Source of the DNA: Bacilli bacterium
Lineage (GTDB): Bacteria; Bacillota_I; Bacilli_A; RF39; UBA660
NCBI GenBank assembly: GCA_900768345.1
Contig: CAAGCO010000020.1
Coordinates: 1 to 64,000, forward strand
Reading direction: 5' to 3'
DNA: 64,000 nucleotides
The position numbers and the translations under genes are program-made. Positions 16,350 through 25,911 of the stretch are shown here, in pieces. The stretch's first letter is position 1, and the number at the start of each line of letters is the position of its first letter. The notes under the pieces were generated by a model. It did not search any database. It was not told the DNA's origin and was given only the letters and a program-made list of their open reading frames with translations.

Positions 16350-16426
16350 TGGTAGCGACGGAGGGATTCGAACCCACGACCCCCTGGGTATGAACCAGAT
16401 GCTCTAGCCAACTGAGCTACATCGCC
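16350..16426 (-). tRNA. tRNA-Met (CAT), elongator type
   Basis: 77 nt with CCA encoded. Acceptor arm GGCGATG/CGTCGCT, D arm TAGCTCAGTTGGCTAGAGC, anticodon loop TTCATAC (CAT), variable GGGGTCG, T arm GTGGGTTCGAATCCC. The sequence is close to the known Bacillus elongator tRNA-Met, and position 1 pairs as G-U rather than the initiator C-A mismatch. A tRNA-Ile with lysidine-modified CAU is less likely. It sits alone, antisense to both flanks. Confidence 0.93.
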
Positions 16427-16453
16427 ATGATAATAATTTTCACAAGTGAATTC

Positions 16454-16482
16454 ATTATATCAAATAAAATTCCCATAATCAA
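16454..16482 (-). promoter_or_regulatory. Promoter of tRNA-Met
   Basis: On the minus strand TTGATT (complement of 16477-16482), 17 bp, TATAAT (complement of 16454-16459), about 30 bp from the mature 5' end. Confidence 0.75.
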
Positions 16483-16557
16483 GTATTTAAACTTAAAAAA
16501 TCAAAAAATATTGTAAAAAAATTAATATAAGATATAATTTAATTAAGGAGTACTCTT

Positions 16558-17175
16558 ATGAAGAAGAATATAGTAACAGTAATATATAAATATATTAATA
16601 AAAAACATAATAATGAAGAATTATTAAAAGATTTAAATGAATTAATAGAATTATATCCAAAAGATAAAAAGAAAATAATAAATATTATAACTGAAATCAA
16701 TAAAATAATGGCTTCAACATTATTAGATATAGAAAGAGATTCTAAAATAGAAGAACTTATACTAAAAAGTGAATATAACATAGAAACAGCAAAAACTATG
16801 AGTCCTATGGATGTGGCTAATATGATAGGTGATTTATTTTATCTTAAATGTCTTCCAGCCATAGATCAAGAATATTTTGATGAAATGGTTGATGCATGTG
16901 TTGAAAATGATGAAAAAGAATATGCATGGAGACTTGCACTAAATTATGATGGAAGATTTGATATGGATAAAATAGAAACATACTTTATAGATATTAAAGA
17001 TTCATACTATTTAGCTGAATTAATCAGTATTCAAGATAATCCGAATTATAGTAGAATAACAACTAAATTAATTAATTCTAAAGACAAAGAATTAATACAA
17101 AAAATGTTATCAAAAGAATATATTGAATTTCCTGATGCATTAAAAACAAAACTAGAAAAATTCATAAAAGACTAG
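16558..17175 (+). CDS. Hypothetical helical cytoplasmic protein
   Basis: 205 residues, no signal peptide or membrane helix, mostly alpha-helical and charged. The C-terminal half (about 95-205) has a repeated helix pattern around EKEYAWRLALNYDGRFD and KDKELIQKMLSKEYIEFPD that may be HEAT- or TPR-like. SD AAGGAG is present about 7 nt before the ATG, and a TATAAT at 16533-16538 lies upstream. It precedes another unknown gene by 51 bp and may be separately transcribed. I do not recognise it. Confidence 0.7.
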   Translation: MKKNIVTVIYKYINKKHNNEELLKDLNELIELYPKDKKKIINIITEINKIMASTLLDIERDSKIEELILKSEYNIETAKTMSPMDVANMIGDLFYLKCLPAIDQEYFDEMVDACVENDEKEYAWRLALNYDGRFDMDKIETYFIDIKDSYYLAELISIQDNPNYSRITTKLINSKDKELIQKMLSKEYIEFPDALKTKLEKFIKD

Positions 17176-17226
17176 AAAAAAATAATATTTAATATATAAT
17201 ATATTATACAAAGGAGGATATATATT

Positions 17227-17958
17227 ATGAAGATTATAAGTAATGATGATGTATATATTCAAGGAAACGATTTAGAACAATTATTACAAAACGATAAGAC
17301 ATTCCCATTAGATATCTATTATGCCTCTACTAAAGGAATGCCACATGTTGAAAGTTTGACAAAATTTATAAGAATTGAAGGAGAAAAAGCAAAAAAGTTT
17401 ATTAGAAAAAGTACAATTATTCCAGATTTTGCTAAACTTTATACATACAGTATCGAAGAATTAGAACAAATGATTGAAAGATTAAAAAAAGAAGAATGGG
17501 ATGTGATTTGTTCGGATGATACTTTAGGAAGACATCAAACAGCTGAAGAAAGAATAGAAGGCTACAGAAGAAAGAAAAAAATAGATTATTTATTAGTTCA
17601 AATAAGAGAAATGGTAGCATACAAAAGAGGAAAAACAATGTTAGATTATCCAAATATACCAAATCCAGGCCATAGAGTATTTGAAATAGGAGAATTAAAG
17701 GCTACGTTATCATTACAAGATGATAAGATAATATGTTATCCTAAAAATGGAAAAACATTAAATGATATTCCATCACTAGCATTCGAAGTTGCAATAGAAG
17801 ATTTAAAAGCTGATATGAGAAATTATAATGATAATTTAGTTTATGATATAGATAGTAGTAGAACTGAAGATGGTAGATATTTAATAACTAGTTTTGAAGC
17901 AATAGACGAAAAAGTAAAAAAAGAAGGATTTCAAAGAAGATTCAAAAAGAAATGTTAA
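17227..17958 (+). CDS. Hypothetical protein
   Basis: 243 residues, soluble. Contains a basic helical middle (EERIEGYRRKKKIDYLLVQI) and a beta-rich part around FEIGELKATLSLQDDKIICY. Preceded by TATAAT (17195-17200) and a strong SD AAAGGAGG with rather long spacing. The stop is inside a hairpin terminator, so the gene is a single-gene unit. No catalytic motif or known domain could be identified. Confidence 0.7.
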   Translation: MKIISNDDVYIQGNDLEQLLQNDKTFPLDIYYASTKGMPHVESLTKFIRIEGEKAKKFIRKSTIIPDFAKLYTYSIEELEQMIERLKKEEWDVICSDDTLGRHQTAEERIEGYRRKKKIDYLLVQIREMVAYKRGKTMLDYPNIPNPGHRVFEIGELKATLSLQDDKIICYPKNGKTLNDIPSLAFEVAIEDLKADMRNYNDNLVYDIDSSRTEDGRYLITSFEAIDEKVKKEGFQRRFKKKC

Positions 17959-17980
17959 GATTAAACTCTTAACATTTTTT
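17951..17980 (+). terminator. Terminator after the 17227-17958 gene
   Basis: AATGTTAAGA (17951-17960), 6-nt loop, TCTTAACATT (17967-17976), T-run; overlaps the stop codon. Confidence 0.87.
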
Positions 17981-18046
17981 ATGTATTACAATTAAAAGTA
18001 CTACAAAAACTAAATTAAATGTGTTAAAATGTATAAGGAGGATAGT

Positions 18047-19759
18047 ATGAATAAGACAACAATTATTATAGCGTTTATTTTTATTTTTTTAATTATACTT
18101 TTATATATATTAACATTAATTATTAAGAATAAAAGGAAAAAGGACATACTATCAAATATAGATAGATTAACAACTGAAAAGAATCTTATAATGTCTTCTT
18201 CACTAATAACAGAGTTAGCAAAAGCAAGTAAACTAACAAACAATAAAAAAATAGAAGAAGAAGTAGAGGATTGGAAAAAAAGATTAGATAAAATTGAAAA
18301 AGTTGATATGCCTAAACTAACAGACGAGCTAGTAGAAGTAGAAACTTTATGCATGAATAAAGAATATGCAGAAGCAAACGAAAAAATAGGTACTGTCGAA
18401 AAACATATATTCCATGTCAAAGCTAAATCTATTAAATTATTATCTGAAATCAAAGACTTAACTGAAAGCGAAGAAAGAAATAGAGAAGCTATAACAAAGT
18501 TAAAAAGTATTTATAGAGAAGTTATATTTAAATATAATAAGAATAAAGATGATTATAAAGAAGTTGCTTCTCCAATAGAATTACAATTTGAAAACATTGA
18601 TAAATTATTTAGTGCATTTGAAGTGTCAATTCAAAATCATGAATACGAAGAATTAGGGAAAATTGTAAAAGCTCTTGATGATATGATACATAACATTAGT
18701 ATTGTTATTGAAGAAGCACCAACAATAGTTTTAATAGCTACAATGATACTTCCAAAGAAAATGAAAGATATTAAGAGTATTGCTACTAGAATGACTAGAG
18801 ATGGATATAATATAGAATACTTAAATATAGATTACAACATAGAAGAAACTAATAAAAAGATTAGTGAAATAATGGATAGATTAAATGTATTAAATCTACA
18901 AGATTCAGTATTTGATTTAAAAACATTAGTTGATTATTATGAAGCAATATATAGTGATTTCGATAATGAAAAACGTGGTAAGAAAGAATATGAAAGAGGA
19001 ATCATTAATATAAATGATAGAATTGTTAAAGTAAGTTCAATACTTAGAAACCTTTATGCAGAAATAGATAACCTAAAAGACACTTATGATTTAAGTGATG
19101 ATGAAATAATGGTTATTGATGAAATAAATAAAGAGTTAATACAAGTAAAAGATAGCTTTAAGCTTATAAATGATAGAACTCTATCAAAAGTAATGCCATA
19201 TTCAAAATTAAGTAATGAATGTGAAATGGTAGCTGTATCCCTATCAAAGGTAGAAGATAAACTAGAAACAACTCTTAAAAATCTAGGAAGCCTAAAAGAA
19301 GATGAAGCAAGAGCTAGAGATCAACTTTATGAAATAAAAAACATAATAAATAATTCTAAATATAAAATTAAAGATTATAATCTTCCAGTTATACCAGATA
19401 AATTTTATGTAGAATTAAAAGAAGCATATGATGCTATTAAAGAAATACAAGTTGAAATAGATAAAAAACCTATATCAATAAAAACATTAAATCTAAGAGT
19501 AGATACTGCAAGAGACTTAGCATTAAAGCTATATCAAACAGCATCAAATACTACTAAAACAGCAGCTATGGCAGAAATGGCTATAGTTTATGGTAATAGA
19601 TATAGATCAAGCAATAGAGAAGTAGAAACAGGATTAAATGCATCATCAAAAGCATTTAACAAGGGGGAATATAAAGATTCTCTTGAAATAATATTAAATA
19701 CACTTAATATCGTAGAACCTGGTATTCATAAAAAACTTTTAAGTAAAATGGAAAGTTAG
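18047..19759 (+). CDS. ezrA: Septation ring formation regulator EzrA
   Basis: Membrane-anchored division protein that binds FtsZ and tunes Z-ring assembly in Bacilli. 570 residues: an N-terminal membrane helix (about 3-26), then long spectrin-like coiled-coil repeats. The C-terminal signature is diagnostic: AEMAIVYGNRYRSSNREV followed by a segment rich in Ala/Phe/Gly and ending LNIVEPGIHKKLL. ATG at 18047 has SD AAGGAGG at ideal spacing; the ATG 18 nt upstream is ahead of that SD. It is 9 bp before ftsK, so two division/segregation genes appear co-transcribed. Confidence 0.93.
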   Translation: MNKTTIIIAFIFIFLIILLYILTLIIKNKRKKDILSNIDRLTTEKNLIMSSSLITELAKASKLTNNKKIEEEVEDWKKRLDKIEKVDMPKLTDELVEVETLCMNKEYAEANEKIGTVEKHIFHVKAKSIKLLSEIKDLTESEERNREAITKLKSIYREVIFKYNKNKDDYKEVASPIELQFENIDKLFSAFEVSIQNHEYEELGKIVKALDDMIHNISIVIEEAPTIVLIATMILPKKMKDIKSIATRMTRDGYNIEYLNIDYNIEETNKKISEIMDRLNVLNLQDSVFDLKTLVDYYEAIYSDFDNEKRGKKEYERGIININDRIVKVSSILRNLYAEIDNLKDTYDLSDDEIMVIDEINKELIQVKDSFKLINDRTLSKVMPYSKLSNECEMVAVSLSKVEDKLETTLKNLGSLKEDEARARDQLYEIKNIINNSKYKIKDYNLPVIPDKFYVELKEAYDAIKEIQVEIDKKPISIKTLNLRVDTARDLALKLYQTASNTTKTAAMAEMAIVYGNRYRSSNREVETGLNASSKAFNKGEYKDSLEIILNTLNIVEPGIHKKLLSKMES

Positions 19760-19768
19760 GTGGGATTA

Positions 19769-22003
19769 ATGGCAAAAAAGAAAAAATCATCAGAATCTAA
19801 AAAGAAATTTAGATATACAAATGAACTTACAGGATTAGTACTTATACTATTTTGTATAACTGGTCTAGGAGCATTCGGAGCGGTAGGAAATTTAGTGAAG
19901 AAATTCGCTATATTTCTTTTTGGTACTTGGTACTTTATATTATTAGTATTAGGCCTTTGTTATGGAGTATATCTATTAGCAAAAAGAAGTAAACCAGATT
20001 TCTTTTCTGCAAGACTAGTTGGAGTATATGCAATAATTTTATCTTTATTATTATTCTCACACATCAACTATATTAAAGATACAAATGTAAAGGGAAAAGA
20101 AATATTTACAACAACATTTGACAATATAAGTGCTTCATATAATGCAGAAAGTGAAATTAGAAACACTGGTGGAGGAATGATTGGAGCAACAACTTCATGG
20201 GCATTCGTTTCATTATTCGACGTAGAAGGAACAACATTTGTATTAGTAATAATTGCAGGATTTGGATTAATAATGTTATTTGATATAACACTCGCAGATA
20301 TATTTAGAGCGGTCATTTTACCATTCAAGAAACTATTTGATAGAAGTGAAAAAGACGAAGAAGAGAAAATTTCTAAGAAACAAGTACTTAATACGAATGA
20401 AATTGTTGAAGATGAAACTCCTATAGATAAGAGAGTTGTTATTACAAGTGTTGAAGATTTAGAACCAAAGAAAGAAGCAACGGTTGGAAATATAGAAGCA
20501 CAAAAAGTACCTGAACCTGAAGAAGAACCAACAAATGAAGTATATATTAAGCCACCTGTAGCTTTATTAAATCCTAATAAAAGCAAAGGAAAAGTTAATT
20601 CAACAGAATTTATTGCTTCAAATACAAAGATACTAGAAAGAGTATTTAGTGACTTCGGTATGAGAGCTAAAGTAATAGAGGTTCATGTAGGACCTGCTGT
20701 TACTCAGTATGAGATGGACTTAGATAGAGGAACCAAAGTTAATAAAGTATTAAGTATCTCAAGAGAAATAGCACTAGCTTTAGCGGCAAAAGAAGTAAGA
20801 ATTGAGGCACCAATACCTGGAAAGAATACAATTGGTGTAGAAATACCTAATCAAACAATTATGGCTGTATCAATGAGAGAAATAATGGAAGACTTAGAAA
20901 AGAATCCTAAATACAAAGATTCTAAACTAGCAGCACCTCTTGGTAGAGATATAATGGGTAAAGTAAAATGCGTAGAAATAAATAAAACACCACATATGTT
21001 AGTAGCAGGTGCTACTGGTAGTGGTAAATCTGTATGTATAAATAATATTATTGTTTCAATAATCATGAGAGCTACACCAGATGAAGTAAAAATGGTATTA
21101 GTAGACCCTAAGAAAGTAGAATTTAACGTTTACGAAGGAATTCCACATCTACTTACACCAGTTGTTACAGACCCTAAAAAAGCAAGTGCAGCACTTCAAA
21201 AAATAGTTGTGGAGATGGATGATAGGTACGAAACATTTAAAAATAGTGGAACTAAAAATATTCAAACATATAATGACTATATTGAAAGAGAACTTAAAAA
21301 GAATCCAGATTGTGGACTTAAGAAAATGCCATTTATATTAGTAATAATAGATGAGCTTGCAGATTTAATGCTAGTAGCAGCGAAAGAAGTAGAAGAGTCA
21401 ATCATGAGAATAACACAACTTGCAAGAGCAGCAGGAATTCACTTAATAGTTGCAACTCAAAGACCATCAACTGATATAATTACTGGTGTAGTAAAATCAA
21501 ATATCCCAACACGTATATCATTTGCAGTATCTTCTTCTATAGACTCTCGTACTATTCTTGACATGACAGGAGCAGAAAAACTACTTGGTAAAGGAGATAT
21601 GCTTTATAAACCAATGGATGAAAACACTCCAACAAGAATTCAAGGTAGTTTCGTTTCAGATGATGAAATTGCAAGAGTAGTAGAATTCGTAAAGAAAAGA
21701 TGCCATCCACCAAAATATAGTGATAAATTTACAAATCTTGAAGCAAATACTAGTAGCGGATCAGGTGATTCACTCGGAGGTAATGGTGGTGGAGAACAAA
21801 AAGATGTACTATATGACGAAATATTAAACTATGCAATTCGTATGGGACAAATAAGTGCATCACTAATCCAAAGAAAATATAGTATCGGTTACAATAGAGC
21901 AGCTCGTATAATGGATCAATTTGAAGAAAAAGGAATAGTTGGTCCAGCTAAAGGTTCAAAACCTAGAGATGTATTAGTAAAACTAGAAGAACCTAAGGAG
22001 TAG
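19769..22003 (+). CDS. ftsK: DNA translocase FtsK/SpoIIIE
   Basis: Pumps chromosome DNA through the closing septum. 744 residues: four N-terminal membrane helices (about 20-165), a Glu/Lys/Pro linker, an alpha/beta motor with Walker A GATGSGKS (about residue 414) and Walker B FILVIIDELADLMLV, the QLARAAGIHLIVATQRPS block, and a C-terminal winged-helix gamma domain (NYAIRMGQISASLIQRKYSI). SD AGGTGGG precedes ATG 19769; a GTG at 19760 lies inside that SD and is rejected. 2 bp before the next gene. Confidence 0.95.
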   Translation: MAKKKKSSESKKKFRYTNELTGLVLILFCITGLGAFGAVGNLVKKFAIFLFGTWYFILLVLGLCYGVYLLAKRSKPDFFSARLVGVYAIILSLLLFSHINYIKDTNVKGKEIFTTTFDNISASYNAESEIRNTGGGMIGATTSWAFVSLFDVEGTTFVLVIIAGFGLIMLFDITLADIFRAVILPFKKLFDRSEKDEEEKISKKQVLNTNEIVEDETPIDKRVVITSVEDLEPKKEATVGNIEAQKVPEPEEEPTNEVYIKPPVALLNPNKSKGKVNSTEFIASNTKILERVFSDFGMRAKVIEVHVGPAVTQYEMDLDRGTKVNKVLSISREIALALAAKEVRIEAPIPGKNTIGVEIPNQTIMAVSMREIMEDLEKNPKYKDSKLAAPLGRDIMGKVKCVEINKTPHMLVAGATGSGKSVCINNIIVSIIMRATPDEVKMVLVDPKKVEFNVYEGIPHLLTPVVTDPKKASAALQKIVVEMDDRYETFKNSGTKNIQTYNDYIERELKKNPDCGLKKMPFILVIIDELADLMLVAAKEVEESIMRITQLARAAGIHLIVATQRPSTDIITGVVKSNIPTRISFAVSSSIDSRTILDMTGAEKLLGKGDMLYKPMDENTPTRIQGSFVSDDEIARVVEFVKKRCHPPKYSDKFTNLEANTSSGSGDSLGGNGGGEQKDVLYDEILNYAIRMGQISASLIQRKYSIGYNRAARIMDQFEEKGIVGPAKGSKPRDVLVKLEEPKE

Positions 22004-22005
22004 AT

Positions 22006-22518
22006 ATGAATAAAAAAGAAAGAATAATATTATTAGTAGTAATCCTAGTTGCAATAATCATATGTGTAATAATCGCAATAAAGAATAAAGATAAAAAGTC
22101 AAACGAAACACCTACAAATGATAATAATATTTATAATATAAAAGTAGATCAAAAATATAGTAAGTCAAAAAATAAATTCACTATAACTTTTACAAATGTA
22201 AAAAATAATTTATATGTAAAAGAATATGGCAAAGATACTGAAAAACTAAAAGGAAATAGTGAAGAAAAAGTAATTATTGAAGATTTAGAACCAGGGACAA
22301 AACACTTATATATTGTTAATAATCTTATAGGTAAATCATCAACAGAAAGAAAAATAACAATTGAGTTACCATATTATAATGAATTTTATTCAAGAACTGA
22401 ATGTGAACCATATAGAAAGAAATTAAAAATATGTTCTTCACAATTCTTAAACTATAAAGTTACTGAAGAAATGTTTGAAAATAGTATTAAAAATTATAAT
22501 ACTAATTACGATAATTAG
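22006..22518 (+). CDS. Membrane-anchored hypothetical protein
   Basis: 170 residues. N-terminal membrane helix (about 6-24, ILLVVILVAIIICVIIAI), then an extracytoplasmic-type Lys/Asn-rich beta domain with an FTITFTNV / EDLEPGTKHLYIVNN pattern that resembles a fibronectin type III or Ig-like strand order. Two cysteines (ECEPY and KICSS) could form a disulfide. Translationally linked to ftsK (2 bp gap) and deoD (9 bp). Function unknown; the placement between ftsK and deoD gives no firm clue. Confidence 0.72.
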   Translation: MNKKERIILLVVILVAIIICVIIAIKNKDKKSNETPTNDNNIYNIKVDQKYSKSKNKFTITFTNVKNNLYVKEYGKDTEKLKGNSEEKVIIEDLEPGTKHLYIVNNLIGKSSTERKITIELPYYNEFYSRTECEPYRKKLKICSSQFLNYKVTEEMFENSIKNYNTNYDN

Positions 22519-22527
22519 GAGGTTAAA

Positions 22528-23235
22528 ATGACAGTACATATAGAAGCAGAAAAAGGGCAAATAGCAAAAAGGGTATTAATGCCTGGAGATCCAAATAGAG
22601 CAGAATATATCGCTAAAAAATATTTAGAAAATCCGGTTTGTGTAAATAAACTAAGAGGTGAACTTGCATTCACTGGAACTTATAAAGGAGTACCTGTAAC
22701 AGTATTCTCAAGTGGTATGGGAATTGGAAGTATGGGAATATATAGTTATGAATTATTTAATGATTATGATGTTGATTCAATTATAAGAATAGGTACAGCA
22801 GGAAGTTATACTGAAGAATTCAAATTATATGATATCCTTGTAGCAGACTCATCTTATTCAAAAACATACTTTGATGAAGAAGCAGGAAGAGAAGATATAG
22901 AAATAATTAATTCTTCAGGTGATTTAAACGGCATTATAATGGAAACAGCAGCACTAAAAAGAATAAATGCAAGACTTGGAAGAGTACATACAACTGAAGC
23001 ATTCTATACTGAAAATAAAAACTATAAAAAATTTACTGATATGGGATGCAAAGCAGTAGAAATGGAAACATATGCATTACTATATAATGCTAAAAAATTC
23101 TTAAAAAAAGCAACTGCTATACTAACTATTAGTGATAACTTAATAACACATGAAGAAATTGATCCAAAAGCACGTGAACAAAAATTAGATGAAATGATAT
23201 TCTTAGCTTTAGAATCAATAATAAAAAATCAATAA
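22528..23235 (+). CDS. deoD: Purine-nucleoside phosphorylase, DeoD type
   Basis: Phosphorolysis of purine nucleosides to base plus (deoxy)ribose-1-phosphate; hexameric type. 235 residues, normal. VLMPGDPNRAEYIAKKYLE at the N-terminus, VFSSGMGIGSMGIYSYEL, IRIGTAGSY and the substrate-site VEMETYALLY are all characteristic, as is ISDNLITHEE at the end. SD TAGGAGG upstream. Together with the pyrimidine phosphorylase at 31.6 kb it gives the cell purine and pyrimidine nucleoside salvage. Confidence 0.95.
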   Translation: MTVHIEAEKGQIAKRVLMPGDPNRAEYIAKKYLENPVCVNKLRGELAFTGTYKGVPVTVFSSGMGIGSMGIYSYELFNDYDVDSIIRIGTAGSYTEEFKLYDILVADSSYSKTYFDEEAGREDIEIINSSGDLNGIIMETAALKRINARLGRVHTTEAFYTENKNYKKFTDMGCKAVEMETYALLYNAKKFLKKATAILTISDNLITHEEIDPKAREQKLDEMIFLALESIIKNQ

Positions 23236-23248
23236 TTGTAAATAATAT

Positions 23249-23276
23249 AAAAGAAGATATATAGTCTTCTTTTTAT
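23249..23276 (+). terminator. Terminator after deoD
   Basis: AAAAGAAGA (23249-23257), 7-nt loop, TCTTCTTTT (23265-23273). A TGATATAAT extended -10 for the next gene follows within 20 bp. Confidence 0.82.
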
Positions 23277-23315
23277 AATTTATGATATAATAGAGAAACT
23301 AAGAAAGAGGTTAAC

Positions 23316-24572
23316 ATGGAATACAAAAAAATAGTAGAAAACAACTATACCTTACATTTAATAAATACAGATAGATTTAAATCAATGAATATAGTAGTAT
23401 TCTTAACAAAGAAATTTGATAAGAATGATATACCCTTTGGTAATTTATTATGTAAGAATATGGTTTATACTTCAAAAAAATATAATACTAAAAATAAAAT
23501 GGCAATAATTGGAGAAGAACTTTATGGTGCTTCAGTAAGCGCATCATTCGGAATATCAGGAAAAACTGAATCATATGTATTCTCACTTGATTTTTTAAAT
23601 CCTAAATATACAGATAATGACTATTTAGAAAAATCAATAGATTTCTTATGTGAAATACTATTTAATCCTAACGTAAAAGATAATGCATTCGAACCAAATT
23701 ACTTCAATATAACAAAAAAAGATGCAATAAGTAGTGTATTATCTGTAAAAGATAAACCAAATCTATACGCTAGAATAGAGTATTCAGCATTAATGTATAA
23801 AGGAACAGAAACAGCTTATAGTAGTATTCCTACTCTAAAAGATTTAGAAAAGATAACTGAAAAAGATTTATATAAAGAATATACTAAATTATTTAATGGA
23901 GACTATAAAATAGATATCGCAGTATATGGAGAACTTGAAGGCAGAGTTAAAGATATTATAAATAAGAAATTTAAGAATGTTAAAGGTAACAACGATAAAC
24001 TAGAAATGTACATTAAACATAATTACAGTAGTGAAGTAAATGAAAAAGTAGATTCTCTTCCATTTAATCAGTCAAAACTTTATATTGGATATAGATTAAA
24101 AGACTTAACTACTCATGAATTAAATCATGTACTTAGAGTTTATAATACTGTGTTAGGTACTATGAATGATTCTATACTATTTAATGTAGTAAGAGAAGAA
24201 CATTCACTATGTTACTCAATTGGTTCATATTATTCAAAATATAATCCATCTCTAACTATATATGCTGGTATAAATAAAGTAAATTATGAAAAATCAGTAG
24301 AATTAATAAAAGAATGCGTAGAATCTATGAAAGACAAAAAAGTATTAGAAAGACTATTTGATTCAGCTAAAAAAACAATAAATACATACTTAAATAACTT
24401 CTATGATGATTTAACTTCTCAAATAAATCTTTATTATCAAAGAGAATTTGATACTTTAGAAGATATAGAAACACTAAGAGAGAATATAAACTCAGTAACA
24501 ATAGATGAAGTAATCAAACTAAATGAAAAAATATCATTAAGCACTATTTACTTATTAAAGGGGGATAACTAA
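23316..24572 (+). CDS. M16-family peptidase-like protein without zinc motif (YmfF-like)
   Basis: 418 residues with the two-lobed M16 fold pattern (FGISGKTESYVFSLDF, LYIGYRLKDLTTHELN, VREEHSLCYSIGSYYS), but without the HxxEH zinc site where it should occur. It is therefore likely the non-catalytic half of a heterodimer. The next gene supplies the active half; stop and start overlap by one base. The pair matches YmfF/YmfH of Bacilli. Many M16 proteases degrade peptides in the cytoplasm; the substrate is unknown. Confidence 0.85.
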   Translation: MEYKKIVENNYTLHLINTDRFKSMNIVVFLTKKFDKNDIPFGNLLCKNMVYTSKKYNTKNKMAIIGEELYGASVSASFGISGKTESYVFSLDFLNPKYTDNDYLEKSIDFLCEILFNPNVKDNAFEPNYFNITKKDAISSVLSVKDKPNLYARIEYSALMYKGTETAYSSIPTLKDLEKITEKDLYKEYTKLFNGDYKIDIAVYGELEGRVKDIINKKFKNVKGNNDKLEMYIKHNYSSEVNEKVDSLPFNQSKLYIGYRLKDLTTHELNHVLRVYNTVLGTMNDSILFNVVREEHSLCYSIGSYYSKYNPSLTIYAGINKVNYEKSVELIKECVESMKDKKVLERLFDSAKKTINTYLNNFYDDLTSQINLYYQREFDTLEDIETLRENINSVTIDEVIKLNEKISLSTIYLLKGDN

Positions 24573-25837
24573 TGATAGTAAAAACATTCAAAAAAGTAGA
24601 TGAAAAAATATATACAGAAAAACTAGATAATGGTTTAGAAGTATATTTATATAAAACTGATAAAACAAAGAATTTCTATATAACTATTTCAGTTAAATAT
24701 GGCGCTAGAATTACAAAATACAAAAAAGGTAATAAAGTAGTAGATGTTATTCCAGGTTCAGCACACTTCTTAGAACATAAAGTAATGGCCTTATCAGAAA
24801 ATAAAGAAATATCAAAAAGAATAAATGATTTAGGAAGTCTTGCTAATGCATGGACTAGTTACTATGGAACAAACTATAATATCTTCGGAAGCATTAACTT
24901 AATAGAAAACTTAAAATTACTTTTAGATATATTCTATAATACAAACATAACCGAAAAATCAGTAGAAGAAGAAAAAGGTATTATAGGAGAAGAAATAGAT
25001 ATGTATAAAGATCAAATAGATAGCCTTATGTACACTAAACTATTTGATAATCTATTTAATAAAGCTTATTGTAAACATACAGTTGTAGGCGAAAGAGAAG
25101 ACATTGCTAAAATAACAGCTAAATCATTAAATAACGTTTATAATGACTATTACGTACCAAATAATACATTTATAGTAGTGACAGGTAACTTTGACACAGA
25201 AGAAGTAATGACAACAATAAAAGAATACATGAAAAAACTTAATCAAAAACCAAAAGAATTACCTAAAAGAATAAAAGAAAAAGAACTTGAAACAGTAAGT
25301 ATTCCATACGAAGAAATAAAGAAAGATATGGAAAACACAAGAGTAAAATATGCTATTAAAATGAAAAAGAATATCTTTGGTATAAAAGATGATAATATAC
25401 TAAAAGATTACTTAGGAATAATATTATCTAATAACTTTTCAGCAACTTCAGAACTATTCGAAAGATATAAAGATAATGAAATAGTAATAGGTATGAACTA
25501 TGGAGTAAATGTAATAGATGATTATCTAATTATAAATATAAATGCTCTTACTAATGATGGAAATAAATTCATTGAAAACATAGAAAAAGATATAAAGAAA
25601 TTAAAACTAAATGAAGAAGAATTTGAACGTAAGAAAAAGAAATATTTAAAGAGCTATATACTTGATTTTGATAATATTGAAGACGTTGAATACTTAATAA
25701 GTTTATCGCTAATGATGGACGGTAAAATAGACTATAATGAATATGATAAACTAGTTAATTTAAATTATAAAGAAGCAAATAGAATAATGAAATTAATAAA
25801 CTATGATAATGTTTCTATCATAAGAACTATTAAGTAA
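24572..25837 (+). CDS. M16-family zinc protease (YmfH-like)
   Basis: 421 residues. Zinc motif HFLEH at about residues 64-68 (GSAHFLEHKVM), with the downstream third ligand region EEEKGIIGEEIDMYKD. The C-terminal lobe includes GMNYGVNVIDDYLIININA. It follows its inactive partner directly and is presumably co-translated with it (SD AAGGGGG). Downstream, its transcript should end at the hairpin at 25864-25905, which also contains the promoter of the next gene. Confidence 0.9.
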   Translation: MIVKTFKKVDEKIYTEKLDNGLEVYLYKTDKTKNFYITISVKYGARITKYKKGNKVVDVIPGSAHFLEHKVMALSENKEISKRINDLGSLANAWTSYYGTNYNIFGSINLIENLKLLLDIFYNTNITEKSVEEEKGIIGEEIDMYKDQIDSLMYTKLFDNLFNKAYCKHTVVGEREDIAKITAKSLNNVYNDYYVPNNTFIVVTGNFDTEEVMTTIKEYMKKLNQKPKELPKRIKEKELETVSIPYEEIKKDMENTRVKYAIKMKKNIFGIKDDNILKDYLGIILSNNFSATSELFERYKDNEIVIGMNYGVNVIDDYLIININALTNDGNKFIENIEKDIKKLKLNEEEFERKKKKYLKSYILDFDNIEDVEYLISLSLMMDGKIDYNEYDKLVNLNYKEANRIMKLINYDNVSIIRTIK

Positions 25838-25853
25838 AATATTATTTTAATGA

Positions 25854-25910
25854 TTGAATAGATACTCCTTATTATGATATAATAATTAATAGAATAATAA
25901 GGAGTTTTTA
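25854..25910 (+). promoter_or_regulatory. Hairpin terminator with embedded promoter and SD (upstream of herA-like gene)
   Basis: A perfect 12-bp inverted repeat, ACTCCTTATTAT (25864-25875) and ATAATAAGGAGT (25894-25905), followed by a T-run. Its 18-nt loop contains TATAAT (25878-25883) with the extended -10 element TG, and TTGAAT (25854-25859) stands 18 bp upstream. The right arm AAGGAGT is the SD of the next gene. Read-through RNA would hide this SD; RNA starting at the embedded promoter (about 25890) would not. Confidence 0.75.
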
Positions 25911-25911
25911 T

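Noticed and set aside
16350..16426. Initiator tRNA or tRNA-Ile2 for the CAT tRNA
   Set aside because: Lacks the initiator C1-A72 mismatch and three G-C anticodon-stem pairs; the sequence is closest to known elongator tRNA-Met.
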